The notes below the pieces were generated by a model. That model had not been told where the DNA came from, ran no database searches, and was given only the letters and a program-made list of their open reading frames with translations. Shown one piece after another: positions 34,211 through 43,948 of a stretch of 64,000 nucleotides of DNA (position 1 is its first letter; every line of letters starts with the position of its first letter). Made by a program: the position numbers and the translations under genes. This DNA is from Muricea muricata (Eukaryota; Cnidaria; Anthozoa; Malacalcyonacea; Plexauridae): the NCBI GenBank assembly GCA_963855995.1, contig OY979717.1, positions 45,963,044 through 46,027,043 of the forward strand, read 5' to 3'.

Positions 34211-34630
34211 ACGCTTAATTGATTGTATACACTGCATAAAACCTCCTCATGCTTGTAATATATTCTTTTTATAATATACTTGTGCCTTGTGAATTGTTTT
34301 TGGTATTCCCTAAAGCGTAACTAAAATTTCGCTTGCTAGACTGCGTAAAACGTTTGTTTTACGCAATGTATTTGAGTACAAGATTACTCAAATAGATTGC
34401 GTAAAACTTACGTTTTACTCACGTTGAGTAAAGTATTCCTTTTACGCACGTTTTAGGTGTCAGTGTGAACGCATTGCGGTTTACGCAAATTTTGAGTAAA
34501 TTTTACTCAAACATCACCGGTAAAGTTTTACTCAAACATCACCGGTAAAGTTACTCAAATATTATGTGTTACTGTGAACGCATTTCTTTACTCAAATTTT
34601 GAGTAAGTTTTACGCAAGGATTTTTTGCAG

Positions 34631-34634
<4 letters not shown>

Positions 34635-34721
<87 letters not shown>
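34635..34721. repeat. (AT)n microsatellite 2
   Basis: About 43 AT dinucleotides between the SAM-gene element and a short segment (34722-34805) that precedes the first PLE. Confidence 0.95.
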
Positions 34722-34722
<1 letters not shown>

Positions 34723-34822
34723 CAGGAATTAACTGTACCAGAATGGTTACGAGACTTGTCAATGATTTTAGAGCGCTCAATACCATTACTAGTAGAGCGG
34801 ATATATTTATTTATTTCGTAGA

Positions 34823-34873
34823 CCTGCTGTGCTACTCCGAGTTTCACGCTATAAAGCGATCGTCAGGCAACTG
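34823..34873 (-). ncRNA. Hammerhead-like motif, minus arm of PLE 1
   Basis: It has CTGACGA, a short helix CGCT/AGCG, GAAA, a small helix ACT/AGT and a GTA cleavage-type triplet in hammerhead order. Helix II would open with a U-U mismatch, so activity is uncertain. An identical copy lies at 36591-36641 (+). Confidence 0.45.
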
Positions 34874-34895
34874 ACGGATCTGGTGAAGTTGCTCT

Positions 34896-36250
34896 CTATT
34901 TACAGTTTGATACTAGGTATCGCGTTACATGTCTACACTTGGTAAATAGTTCGGTTCGTTTGTTCAATAAGGCATTATCTTTGTTTTTCATGATAGTAAG
35001 TTTTTCCTCAAGGCATAGGTTACATCTTCTAGAACCAGCTTTGTAGACGGGAACCTTCTTAAGCAATGACCATTTGATAGTGAATGGCTTTTTTGCTGCC
35101 TTCAGTTCCCATACATGCTTTGATAGCTCCGTTTCCTTTGAGTACTTTTTGTGAGCGAGTGACTTGACGTGATTTCTAAATCTTGTTTTAAAGTCATCGG
35201 CGGTGACTCCAATGTACTTTACTGGCTTATTGTTGTCTGCTGTAACTTCGGCTTGATACACAACGCTTTTTGTGAGACATTTACCTTCGGCCGGGCATTT
35301 GTTGGGTTGTCTACAGTTGCACTGTCGCGTGTTGTTTGTGTTGCTTACGTTCGTTTGTCTCGTGTGTTTGGTTAGTATTTTCCTATTGTGCCTGTTTATG
35401 AACGAGCTCATGTTGTCTAGGCAACTGTAGCTAATTCGTACGTTGTGTCGATTAAAGATTTTGTGTAGTTTGTTAGAAGAAGGGAAGTGTTTGTCAATCA
35501 GCTGGAGGAATCGTTGTACTATATTTGTTTTTACGTTCTTGCTGTAAGGGGGATTGTACCATATAGTGTTGCGTTGTCTGTTTCGTCTTTGCGTTTTGTT
35601 GCTGTCGCTGTTTTCGTTGCTTGTAAATTGCTCGTAGGTCAGAGTTGCGTTAAAGTTGCTTTGTCTTAAAGCGTCATGGTACAGTTGGGATGAGTCATCA
35701 AATGTTTGTTTGTTGCATGAGAGTTTGTTGATACGTTTGTTGATGGATGAAGGTAGCTGCTTTACGATAGCAGGTGGGTGGTTTGAAAGACGGTTGATGT
35801 ACAAGGGTTCGTCATTGGGTTTTCTGTACGGTTTGTATGTGCCGTTCGTCAAGTCAAGTGTTATGTCTAAGAAGTTTACTCGCCTCAGGTTTGCCGTAGC
35901 TGTGATTTTCAGCCCAAATTTGCTGAAGGTTTCCGTCAGCTGTTTTCTGGCCTTGTCTGCTAGTCTGCCTGATGTTGTTTTAACGGCAGCTAGGCCGTCA
36001 TCACGGTACAGTCCGATGTTCTCGAAGCGATCTTCTAGCTTGTTGAGGATGAATAGGCCGACAAGTTCGCAGACCTCGGCGCCGTCGTAACTCCCCATGG
36101 TTACATCAAATGCGTCAGTAGTGTTCCTTTTTGTCCAGGTTTGGTTGTTGTGAAACAGGAGGGATTGCCTTGCGTGCTTGATAATTTTTATGTCGTGGTC
36201 AGTGATGTCGGTGTATTGCTTAGCCCAGCTGATAGCGTCGTCTAGTAAGT
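34896..36250 (-). pseudogene. PLE 1 polymerase: RT C-terminal half plus GIY-YIG
   Basis: The open frame reaches to the arm junction. It contains AISWAKQYTDITDHDIKII, then DVTMGSYDGAEVCELVG, the RT catalytic YRDDGL, KFGLKITATAN, and VNFLDITLDLTNGTYKPYRK. The linker TIWYNPPYSKNVKTNI follows, then a C-x-C-R-x4-C-x5-C zinc-binding cluster, then the GIY-YIG endonuclease: VVYQAEV, YIGVTADDFKTRFRNH, ELSKHVWELK, and a final SRRCNLCLEEKL, NKRTELFTKCRH. It stops at 34896. The N-terminal half of the RT is absent, so this copy is 5'-truncated although its frame is intact. Confidence 0.85.
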
Positions 36251-36251
36251 G

Positions 36252-36568
36252 TTGGAGTCACCGCCGATGACTTTAAAACAAGATTTAGAAACCACGTCAA
36301 GTCACTCGCTCACAAAAAGTACTCAAAGGAAACGGAGCTATCAAAGCATGTATGGGAACTGAAGGCAGCAAAAAAGCCATTCACTATCAAATGGTCATTG
36401 CTTAAGAAGGTTCCCGTCTACAAAGCTGGTTCTAGAAGATGTAACCTATGCCTTGAGGAAAAACTTACTATCATGAAAAACAAAGATAATGCCTTATTGA
36501 ACAAACGAACCGAACTATTTACCAAGTGTAGACATGTAACGCGATACCTAGTATCAAACTGTAAATAG
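36252..36568 (+). pseudogene. PLE 1 inverted partial copy: endonuclease end
   Basis: It begins mid-codon at the junction with VGVTADDFKTRFRNHVKS and runs without a break to the same C-terminus (CRHVTRYLVSNCK, stop 36566-36568). The amino acid sequence equals that of the minus arm over this part, which shows a recent origin. It has no start and cannot make a protein alone. Confidence 0.85.
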
Positions 36569-36590
36569 AGAGCAACTTCACCAGATCCGT

Positions 36591-36641
36591 CAGTTGCCTG
36601 ACGATCGCTTTATAGCGTGAAACTCGGAGTAGCACAGCAGG
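36591..36641 (+). ncRNA. Hammerhead-like motif, plus arm of PLE 1
   Basis: Same motif as at 34823-34873: CTGACGA, CGCT/AGCG helix, GAAAC, ACT-CGG-AGT small helix, then A as cleavage position. The helix II closing pair is non-canonical. Confidence 0.45.
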
Positions 36642-36661
36642 TCTACGAAATAAATAAATAA

Positions 36662-36687
36662 ATATATATATATATATATATATATAA
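36662..36687. repeat. (AT)n microsatellite 3
   Basis: About 13 AT dinucleotides separating PLE 1 from PLE 2. Confidence 0.95.
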
Positions 36688-36719
36688 AGAATGACACAAA
36701 AACTTAACAAGTTTTGTTT

Positions 36720-36784
36720 GGCATATTTATTACTATATAGTTTCGTGCTACGCAATAACGTAGCACTCCTCAGATAAAATAGCC
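36720..36784 (-). ncRNA. Hammerhead ribozyme (type I), minus arm of PLE 2
   Basis: All core positions are present: CTGAGGA, helix II GTGCTACG-TTATTG-CGTAGCAC (8 perfect pairs), GAAA, minimal helix III ACTA/TAGT, and cleavage triplet GTA. Helix I forms between GGCTATTTTAT upstream and ATAAATATGCC downstream. Hammerheads in Penelope-like pseudo-LTRs are known; they process the element RNA. Confidence 0.85.
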
Positions 36785-36879
36785 TGTGTTTGCCCTCTAG
36801 CTTCTAACGAACTTTTTAAATATGTACAGATGGTATATATGCTTATCTAATTACAGGTCAATTAACACCTCAAGTAGTG

Positions 36880-37820
36880 TCACGAAAAAAAATAATAAAA
36901 ATTTCGTGTCAGGTTAAAGTTCTCAAGTAAATATTTCTTAGCGTGTCTACAGGTAGAGACAAGTTCGTTGCGTCGATTTAGTGATGCCATATCAGGTTTA
37001 CAAATAATGAAATATTTCTCCCAGATGCATAAATTGCATCTCTTTGATGCATTACTATAAGACTTAGCTCGTTCCAAAATTTTCCAGGTGATGGAGTAAG
37101 TAATGTTATTGTCCTTGAGATCCCAGATGTATTTACTTAATTCAGTGGAGTTTCGCTTCTTAAGGTTATTAAATGAAGCTTTGTGATTGGTGTATCGAGT
37201 TTTGAATTGATTTTCTGTTAGTCCAACATATGTTTGGGTGGGCCGTTTGTCAGATGTTTTCACCGTGGCTTGGTAGATAACAGGTTTTGCAAGACAGTTA
37301 TTAGACATAGGACATTCACTTGGTTTCTGGCAATTGCACTTTTTTCCTTCGCTCGTTGTATCTCGATGGGATAGCTTAGATTTGTTATGCCCGTCAATGA
37401 TTTGCTTAAAATTTGTCATGCAGCTGTAGCTAATCTTGACGGTATTTCTGTTAAATATTTTATGTAGGGTATGGCTTGCGGGAAATTCCTCATCTAAGAT
37501 CTTAAGGAAGGCCTGACCAATATTAGTAGCGACATTTTTGCTAAACGGTGGATTATACCAGGTTATATTTCGTTTTCGTCCCGTCGTGTTATTGGTTTTT
37601 TGTGATGTCGGAGATTGTTGGAATTTTAATTTGTGTTGATAGCCACTCTTAGCTAAGGCTTCTTGATATAACGGCACTGCGCGTTGAAACGAGTCCTCAT
37701 CAGATGAAATTTCAGAGAGGCGTTTGTTGATCGCGGCTGGAATGTTCTCAATTATTTTGGGTGGATGGTTAGATTTGTTGTGCACGTAAAGGGGGTATTG
37801 TTGGGTTTAGTGAACGGTTT
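36880..37820 (-). pseudogene. PLE 2 polymerase C-terminal copy (minus arm)
   Basis: The open frame reads from the junction (PFTKPNN-like text near 37815, broken by one base near 37790) through SNHPPKIIENIPAAINKRLS, ITWYNPPFSKNVATNI, and the cysteine cluster KKCNCQKPSECPMSNNC. It continues with the GIY-YIG part: VIYQATVKTSD, TYVGLTENQFKTRYTNH and CNLCIWEKYFIICKPD. The stop is at 36880, a few residues later than in the plus arm because of a small change near the end. It lacks the RT core, so it is non-functional on its own. Confidence 0.85.
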
Positions 37821-39040
37821 AGTGGGGCAAGAAAGAATCAACCAACCTGTTTGACGTTACTATGGGCAGTTATGACGGGGCAGAAACGTGCGAGCTAGTC
37901 GGGTCGTTCCTCTTACACCAGATCACACACAAGCATGGTGAGAATTTCGGTCTCTATCGAGATGACGGTCTTGGTGTTTTGAATGCAGCCCCCCGCGAAA
38001 TTGAAATCATCAAGAAAGATCTCTGCTCAATTTTCAATAATCATGGCTTAAAAATTACCATCGAAGCCAACAAGAAAATAGTAGATTTCCTAGACGTCAC
38101 CTTAAACCTGTCTACTCAAAAATACCAGCCGTTCACTAAACCCAACAATACTCCCCTTTACGTGCACAACAAATCTAACCATCCACCCAAAATAATTGAG
38201 AACATTCCAGCCGCGATCAACAAACGCCTCTCTGAAATTTCATCTGATGAGGACTCGTTTCAACGCGCAGTGCCGTTATATCAAGAAGCCTTAGCTAAGA
38301 GTGGCTATCAACACAAATTAAAATTCCAACAATCTCCGACATCACAAAAAACCAATAACACGACGGGACGAAAACGAAATATAACCTGGTATAATCCACC
38401 GTTTAGCAAAAATGTCGCTACTAATATTGGTCAGGCCTTCCTTAAGATCTTAGATGAGGAATTTCCCGCAAGCCATACCCTACATAAGATATTTAACAGA
38501 AATACCGTCAAGATTAGCTACAGCTGCATGACAAATTTTAAGCAAATCATTGACGGGCATAACAAATCTAAGCTACCCCATCGAGATACAACGAGCGAAG
38601 AAAAAAAGTGCAATTGCCAGAAACCAAGTGAATGTCCTATGTCTAATAACTGTCTTGCAAAATCTGTTATTTACCAAGCCACGGTGAAAACATCTGACAA
38701 ACGGCCCACCCAAACATATGTTGGACTAACAGAAAATCAATTCAAAACTCGATACACCAATCACAAAGCTTCATTTAATAACCTTAAGAAGCGAAACTCC
38801 ACTGAATTAAGTAAATACATCTGGGATCTCAAGGACAATAACATTACTTACTCCATCACCTGGAAAATTTTGGAACGAGCTAAGTCTTATAGTAATGCAT
38901 CAAAGAGATGCAATTTATGCATCTGGGAGAAATATTTCATTATTTGTAAACCTGATATGGCATCACTAAATCGACGCAACGAACTTGTCTCTACCTGTAG
39001 ACACGCTAAGAAATATTTACTTGAGAACTTTATAACCTGA
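37821..39040 (+). pseudogene. PLE 2 polymerase: RT C-terminal half plus GIY-YIG (plus arm)
   Basis: The frame is open from the junction (KKESTNLFDVTMGSYDG). It contains the RT catalytic LYRDDGLGVL, HGLKITIEANKKIVDFLDVT, the linker ITWYNPPFSKNV, the Cys cluster CNCQKPSECPMSNNC and the GIY-YIG endonuclease (QTYVGLTENQFKTRYTNH, ELSKYIWDLK, SKRCNLCIWEKYF, NRRNELVSTCRH). It stops at 39038-39040. The RT N-terminal half is missing (5' truncation) but nothing else is broken. It is intact enough that a full-length active source copy probably exists elsewhere in the genome (inference). Confidence 0.85.
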
Positions 39041-39092
39041 CACGGAATTTTTATTATTTAAAAAGTTCGTTAGAAGCTAGAGGCCAAACACA

Positions 39093-39157
39093 GGCTATTT
39101 TATCTGAGGAGTGCTACGTTATTGCGTAGTACGAAACTATATAGTAATAAATATGCC
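39093..39157 (+). ncRNA. Hammerhead ribozyme (type I), plus arm of PLE 2
   Basis: Same as the minus-arm copy except for one base that changes a helix II pair to G-U (CGTAGTAC). Core CTGAGGA and GAAA are intact, and cleavage is predicted after GTA at about 39146. Helix I is GGCTATTTTAT with ATAAATATGCC. Confidence 0.85.
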
Positions 39158-39242
39158 AAACAAAACTTGTTAAGTTTTTGTGTCATTCTTTATTATGCTC
39201 TGGTTACCCATTGAGCACTTTATCATTGGTTTTTATAATCGA

Positions 39243-39640
<398 letters not shown>

Positions 39641-39835
39641 CAAGATTTTTTTAGTTTTAGTTTTAACAACTTTATTGGAACCACAATATAAGTAAGTGCA
39701 TGCAAACAATGGTCTAAAAGGGAAATATGCGAACGGGACAGTAACTACGTCCCATGCAAGGCATCTCCCTCACAGTAATATAGAAAGTATGTACACATTG
39801 TACAGTATCACAATACAACAAACAATACACAACTC

Positions 39836-40000
39836 AACGCAACGCAACGCAACGCAACGCAACGCAACGCAACGCAACGCAACGCAACGCAACGCAACGC
39901 AACGCAACGCAACGCAACGCAACGCAACGCAACGCAACGCAACACAACACAACACAACACAACACAACACAACACAACATAACATAACACAACAAAACAC
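39836..40000. repeat. (AACGC)n minisatellite grading into AACAC
   Basis: Twenty-one perfect AACGC units (39836-39940) are followed by about eight AACAC/AACAT variants. It lies in what would be the 3' untranslated part of the LINE. The open frames through it are repeat artefacts. Confidence 0.9.
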
Positions 40001-40320
40001 AGCAAGAGCAGAACAATCTAACAGAAGCGAATGATGAATAGTAGAATGACATAACTCAGCTTGTAAGCGAGTAAGAACAATGTCATCGCGGAATATCATC
40101 ACCCCTCACTGTTGAGACTTCACATTTAACAACTATTTGATTACCTGTGGTAAGAACAGTCAGGCACGAAAGTCCATGTGCAAGGCATTGACAAAAGTCA
40201 AAAGATCTGTTCAGCACCAATTTAAACAAGTCCTTAATTGACCTTTTAAAGAGCAATAAGCTAGAGAAGTTTCTCTGAGGAGTAACGAGAATGATCTTGT
40301 TCCAAAGTTTCACTATACGG

Positions 40321-42140
40321 TTAAAATAAGATGACTGAAAGGTGCTGGTTCGACAATATGGTGTTTTTCAGTGTTCTCAAGTTAGTTGAACTGGTCCAAA
40401 CATTATTGACAAAGGAGACAAAGTTGGAAATGTCTATGCCAATGTGTCCATAAAAGAATGTTAAGTCTTTTAACTCCCTATCATAGCAAAGCGGTAGAAG
40501 ATCTAATGCAACTAGTCGATCCTTGTACTCCTGCTGTCCCTTACGTTGCTGCAATATCCATCTTGTCGCTGCAATATTTGACGGAGACCAGACTTCAGTC
40601 GCGTAATTCAAGTGACACTTCACCAGTGAGAGATAGAGTGAGCGTTATCAGAGGACAAGTCCTACGTAGAAGGCCGAGCCTTTTTTTGGCTTTACTTACA
40701 ACAGTCAGAATTTGCTGGTCCCAAGTGAAGTTGCTTGTTATCACTACTCCGAGATATTTCTTTTATCTTGCAGAAGCCAATCTTCAAGATGGTAATCAAA
40801 ATTAACTGCATGGATTTAGTTTTCTCGTCACTGTCAGAGTTGAGACTATCTAGAGATTGTTGTAGAGTTTCACAACATTGTATGCTCGAACAACATCGGG
40901 AAAGTAATTTATGAAGATTGCAAACAGTAAGGGACCAAGTATACTTCCCCGTGGAACACCAAGTGTAGCAGACGTCCATTGAGAAGCGACACCGTCTACA
41001 ACGACTCTTTGGAGGCGAACAGTGAGATTGGACGATAGTTCTCAGCAAGTTCCTTAGATTCCTTTTTTGGACAGGTGTTATGCTGGCAGACTTCCATTCT
41101 GTTGGCACACGACTGGTTAAAAAGAGCGCACAGGCTTGGTTCAGTTTGTTCACAGCACACTTTCAGCAAACGACGATGGATTTTGTCTGGTCCATGTGAT
41201 TTATTGACATCTAAATTACGCAAATAGTTTATGACTTCCTCACTTACAGTGATTTCGGATAATTCTAAGTCGCTTGGGAACCGAACCGTTCTAACAGTAT
41301 CACCATTGTCCGAGTTAACTCTTGATTTTTGAAAGACAGATGAGAAATATGAATTAAATATCTCTGCTTTTTCACGCAGTGTTTTGCCAGTCGCTCCATT
41401 GTACGTTATAGAAGGATTTAAATCTCTTCGTTTGTGCGTCATGGCTTTGTGATAGCTCCAGAATACTTTGGGAATACTTACGATGCTTTCTCTTGATTAA
41501 ATTCTTCACTTTTTGACTGATAGCACGTAAGTTTTGTTTCCGCGTTTCACATTTATTTAAGCGATATTTCTTTAACGCCGTATATTTCTTGCGAATTAAG
41601 TGTTGGACTTCCCTATCAATCCATGTTGGACAGTTCTTATCCACTATTGTTTTAGAGGGGATGAACTGATCAACAGTTTCTTGAAATTGAGTTTTGCATT
41701 GAACCCAACACTCATCCATGTTTCCCGAAAATGTTACTTCAATCGGAGATCTCTGAAGAAAGGTTTGGAGTTGTTGAAACTACCCTCTTCGGATATCATA
41801 AACACGACGGCGAACGCGATAAGGTCGTTTGAAAGTTTGTTTGATGAAGAACTCAATAGGATAGTGATCACTTGGAAATTGTTCATCGGATAAAGCTCTG
41901 ACATCTTGTATTATTTCAGGATGATTACTCAGCAACAAATCTAATTTATTTCCCCCACTGTGTGTAGATCTTTAAGAAAACATACTTGGCAAACGAAGAT
42001 CCATATTTAGCGTTGTTGGCTTATCGCTCAACCCCAAGCACAAATGACGATTAATCTCCAGCAAAAAAATTTTTCGAAAGACGCACACGTACGAACTTCC
42101 TGATCTGCGAAGGTTGACACCTAACAGCCAAACAAAGAAT
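40321..42140 (-). pseudogene. LINE endonuclease/reverse transcriptase, degraded
   Basis: From the right on the minus strand: an endonuclease end with NKLDLLLSNHPEIIQDVR and SDHYPIEF near 41900, then CPTWIDREVQHLIRKKY near 41620. The reverse transcriptase follows: EIFNSYFSSVFQKSR near 41350, NLDVNKSHGPDKIHRRLLK near 41210, SLCALFNQSC near 41130, ENYRPISL near 41040, GVPRGSILGPLLF near 40950, KKYLGVVITSNFTWDQQI near 40740, and a tail with LLPLCYDRELKDLTFFYGHI near 40480. The catalytic YADD box was not found, and at least five frameshifts or deletions are present. The gene is dead. Confidence 0.8.
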
Positions 42141-42366
42141 TGCTTGCCAGCGAAGTACCACCCACAGCATGTTCGCAGAACATGGTACAGAGAGACGAAG
42201 GAATCGCGAACAATTATTAGTAAACAATGAGCAATTTCAAAGAGTGTCTACAGGTTTGGAGGACGAAAATCACAGCACATCATTAAGCGATAACCCACGT
42301 TTTGTCAACAAAAATCAACTCCTTCCACTTCAGAAAGAAACGACACCGATTATCGTTCTCGTTTGA
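42139..42366 (+). pseudogene. Gypsy pol C-terminal tail
   Basis: A plus-strand frame without zinc or catalytic motifs, rich in Arg/Glu/Asn/Thr (GTERRRNREQLLVNNEQ), resembles the unstructured tail after a Gypsy integrase. It stops at 42364. It lies 215 bp before the right LTR. Assigned by position and composition only. Confidence 0.4.
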
Positions 42367-42579
42367 GAGCCACCATAAATCCTCTTGATCGGTATGGTTT
42401 CAGTGGATAGTTGAGCGTCCCGTAGGTACACCTCTACCCTGAACTATAATGAACTGAAAACAGGACACAGTTAGGGTTAAATTATTGTTATTATTATTAT
42501 CGTTGGGTTTGTTGGAGAAAGAGGGATGTGAAAAAATGTACACTTGATTTCCGCTTTAAATTAATTAAGTTGATATCAC

Positions 42580-42709
42580 GTGACTTTATGGCGTGATCTT
42601 TTGGACTTTGAGTTGTGGGACGAGGAGAATTTTTAATAGGAGCTATATTCTGAGCATTTTCTGTTGTGAAATAAAAGCCATTTTATACTAGAAACGGAAA
42701 CTTGAAACA
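42580..42709 (+). repeat. 3' LTR of the Gypsy element
   Basis: Direct copy of 31319-31447. It ends CTTGAAACA, and CAACC follows at 42711. Purine-rich GAGAAAGAGGGATG lies just upstream (42516-42530) as a possible polypurine tract. Confidence 0.75.
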
Positions 42710-42710
42710 C

Positions 42711-43560
42711 CAACCTGCGAAGGTGAGAACTGCAAATGGACCGCCGTTGCTGCTGGCCACGAAATCTTAGGGTTTAATAGCTTTTGAACAGTTCGTTCCA
42801 ATGAGAAGTCCAATCTCGACGTTTTCCATACACAGGTAGACTTGCTCCATCACACGTTCGAGGTGTTTCTATTTACCATATAGTTCGAGGCGCGGTATTT
42901 CACACTTTGTGCCAGGGATCTCGTTTCTTGTGAAAGTTTTCGGAAGGGTAATGGTACTTGTATTATTCAAGCTGGAAACTTCAAGGCCGGTCACTACTTT
43001 GGTATCGTGAATTCTTAGGCCATTCATAGTTCTGATCATAACTTTTGCATAGAATCTAGCATAGCGTATGTGATGATCTCTTTTCCGTTACTTCTCAACT
43101 TAACTGGAACAATAGGCATCGACTCAATGGAACATTTCATGTTGCTGGCATCACAGAGGACTTCATCAGCGACAGCGTATGCACAGTTCTTGTCGGAATC
43201 GTCAGAGTTGTCATTATCAGTTTTGTCACCTGGTTTCCGTGTTGTAGTATCCTTCGATTGTTCAGTCTCGTTCTTGCTTTTCGGGCGGAAATTGTCATCA
43301 TGTAATCCAGTGGGATGTTGACCCGTACAGATCTTACATGACCGTCTCTGGACACATCCTTTGTATCTATGCATGTCCAGGTCTGTAACAAGCGTAACAC
43401 AGTCCTCTCTTAGCTACTAGGGCTCTTCTTTCATGTAACGATTTTCCATGTATAATTTACATTTATCTAGGTCGTGACTGTGTTCCTTTGTAGATTAGGC
43501 ATGAAAGAGTTGATTTTTGATTGGTTACTGTTGCGTTGCTTTTAAACTTATGGGTCGAGC
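42711..43560 (-). pseudogene. BEL zinc knuckles and aspartic protease
   Basis: From the right on the minus strand: HSHDLDKCKLYMENRYMKEE near 43470, GLCYACYRPGHA near 43400 (first knuckle, then a frameshift), and CVQRRSCKICTGQHPTGLH near 43340 (second knuckle). An acidic linker follows, then SIESMPIVPVKLRSNG...TYAMLDS (protease active-site region, usual C-terminal Cys/Gly lost) near 43080. Then comes NVEIGLLIGTNC near 42800, ending NGGPFAVLTFAGW at the Gypsy border. Stops occur near 43040 and 42770. Confidence 0.75.
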
Positions 43561-43578
43561 TTTTCTTGAATTTTGACC

Positions 43579-43948
43579 CCGTTCACACGATACCGGTATG
43601 AAACTCTGCCGGTTAAAAATCATTACGTTTTCAACTATTCACACGGTACAGGTAGAGTTATACTTGTTACAACTTTTGTTCATTTCATTATTGAAATTCG
43701 CACGCTAAAATGTTTTGCATAACCGTAATAAAACTCTTACGGTTAAGCGTTCACACGGTAGTCTGACGGTTGAATTTCGTTCCGTTTTCAAAGTCTTACG
43801 GTACGTATACCGTTTTCAAACTCTTACGGTTAGCGTTACGGTTTCACACAATTTCATACCGTGTGAACGGTATTTCATCGTGTGAACGCAACCCCTAAAC
43901 ATAAGAATTTCATACCGTTTTCTAACTCTGCCGGTATCGTGTGAACGG
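43579..43948. mobile_element. MITE with CCGTTCACACGATACCGG ends, in BEL gag
   Basis: Exact inverted ends of 18 bp. The interior is full of ACGGTT / AACCGT and TTCACACGGT words. It separates the BEL gag body from the zinc-knuckle region. No clear target duplication. Non-coding. Confidence 0.8.

Larger units (their letters stand above)
31740..34630 (+). mobile_element. TIR element with SAM-domain gene and dense subterminal motifs
   Basis: The terminal inverted repeats CTGCAAAAAATC (31740-31751) and GATTTTTTGCAG (34619-34630) abut (AT)n tracts on both sides. The outer 350 bp at each end hold many copies of TTTGAGTAA / TTACTCAAA and TTGCGTAA / TTACGCAA, well over ten each in total, a likely array of binding sites. 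The only gene seen is the spliced SAM-domain gene at 32909-34210; no transposase was recognised. It is either non-autonomous with a captured gene, or an autonomous element of unknown type. Confidence 0.7.
34806..36655 (-). mobile_element. Penelope-like element 1, head-to-head arms
   Basis: A long minus-strand arm (34806-36251) and a shorter plus-strand arm (36252-36655) meet head-to-head at about 36251. Both end in the same tail: ACGAAATAAATAAATA on the plus arm and the complement on the minus arm, next to (AT)n. The minus arm encodes the polymerase C-terminal half with GIY-YIG endonuclease, the plus arm only the endonuclease end. This inverted layout is typical of Penelope-like pseudo-LTRs. 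Both arms carry a hammerhead-like motif in the tail. Confidence 0.85.
36687..39191 (+). mobile_element. Penelope-like element 2, nearly identical head-to-head arms
   Basis: The minus arm (36687-37820) and the plus arm (37821-39191) are head-to-head. Over the shared 285 codons only about four residues differ, so it is a young insertion. Both arms end with the same pseudo-LTR carrying a hammerhead ribozyme, then GTGTCATTCTTT, close to (AT)n. PLE 2 is a different family from PLE 1: the polymerases share motifs but are strongly diverged. Confidence 0.9.
39646..42140 (-). mobile_element. CR1/Jockey-type LINE, minus strand, 5'-truncated
   Basis: The 3' end (at the left) has CAATAAAG followed by AAAACTAAAACTAAAAAAA, a poly-A-like tail, at about 39646-39680. 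The coding part (40321-42140) runs leftward. It lies inside the Gypsy element between gag and the pol C-terminus. The 5' end is only approximate. Confidence 0.7.

Noticed and set aside
34896..36090. Several plus-strand frames opposite the PLE 1 polymerase
   Set aside because: They are antisense shadows of the RT/GIY-YIG gene.
39836..40000. Regular (AACGC)n array considered as a CRISPR-like or telomere-like array
   Set aside because: Units are 5 bp with no spacers; it is a simple minisatellite in the LINE 3' region.
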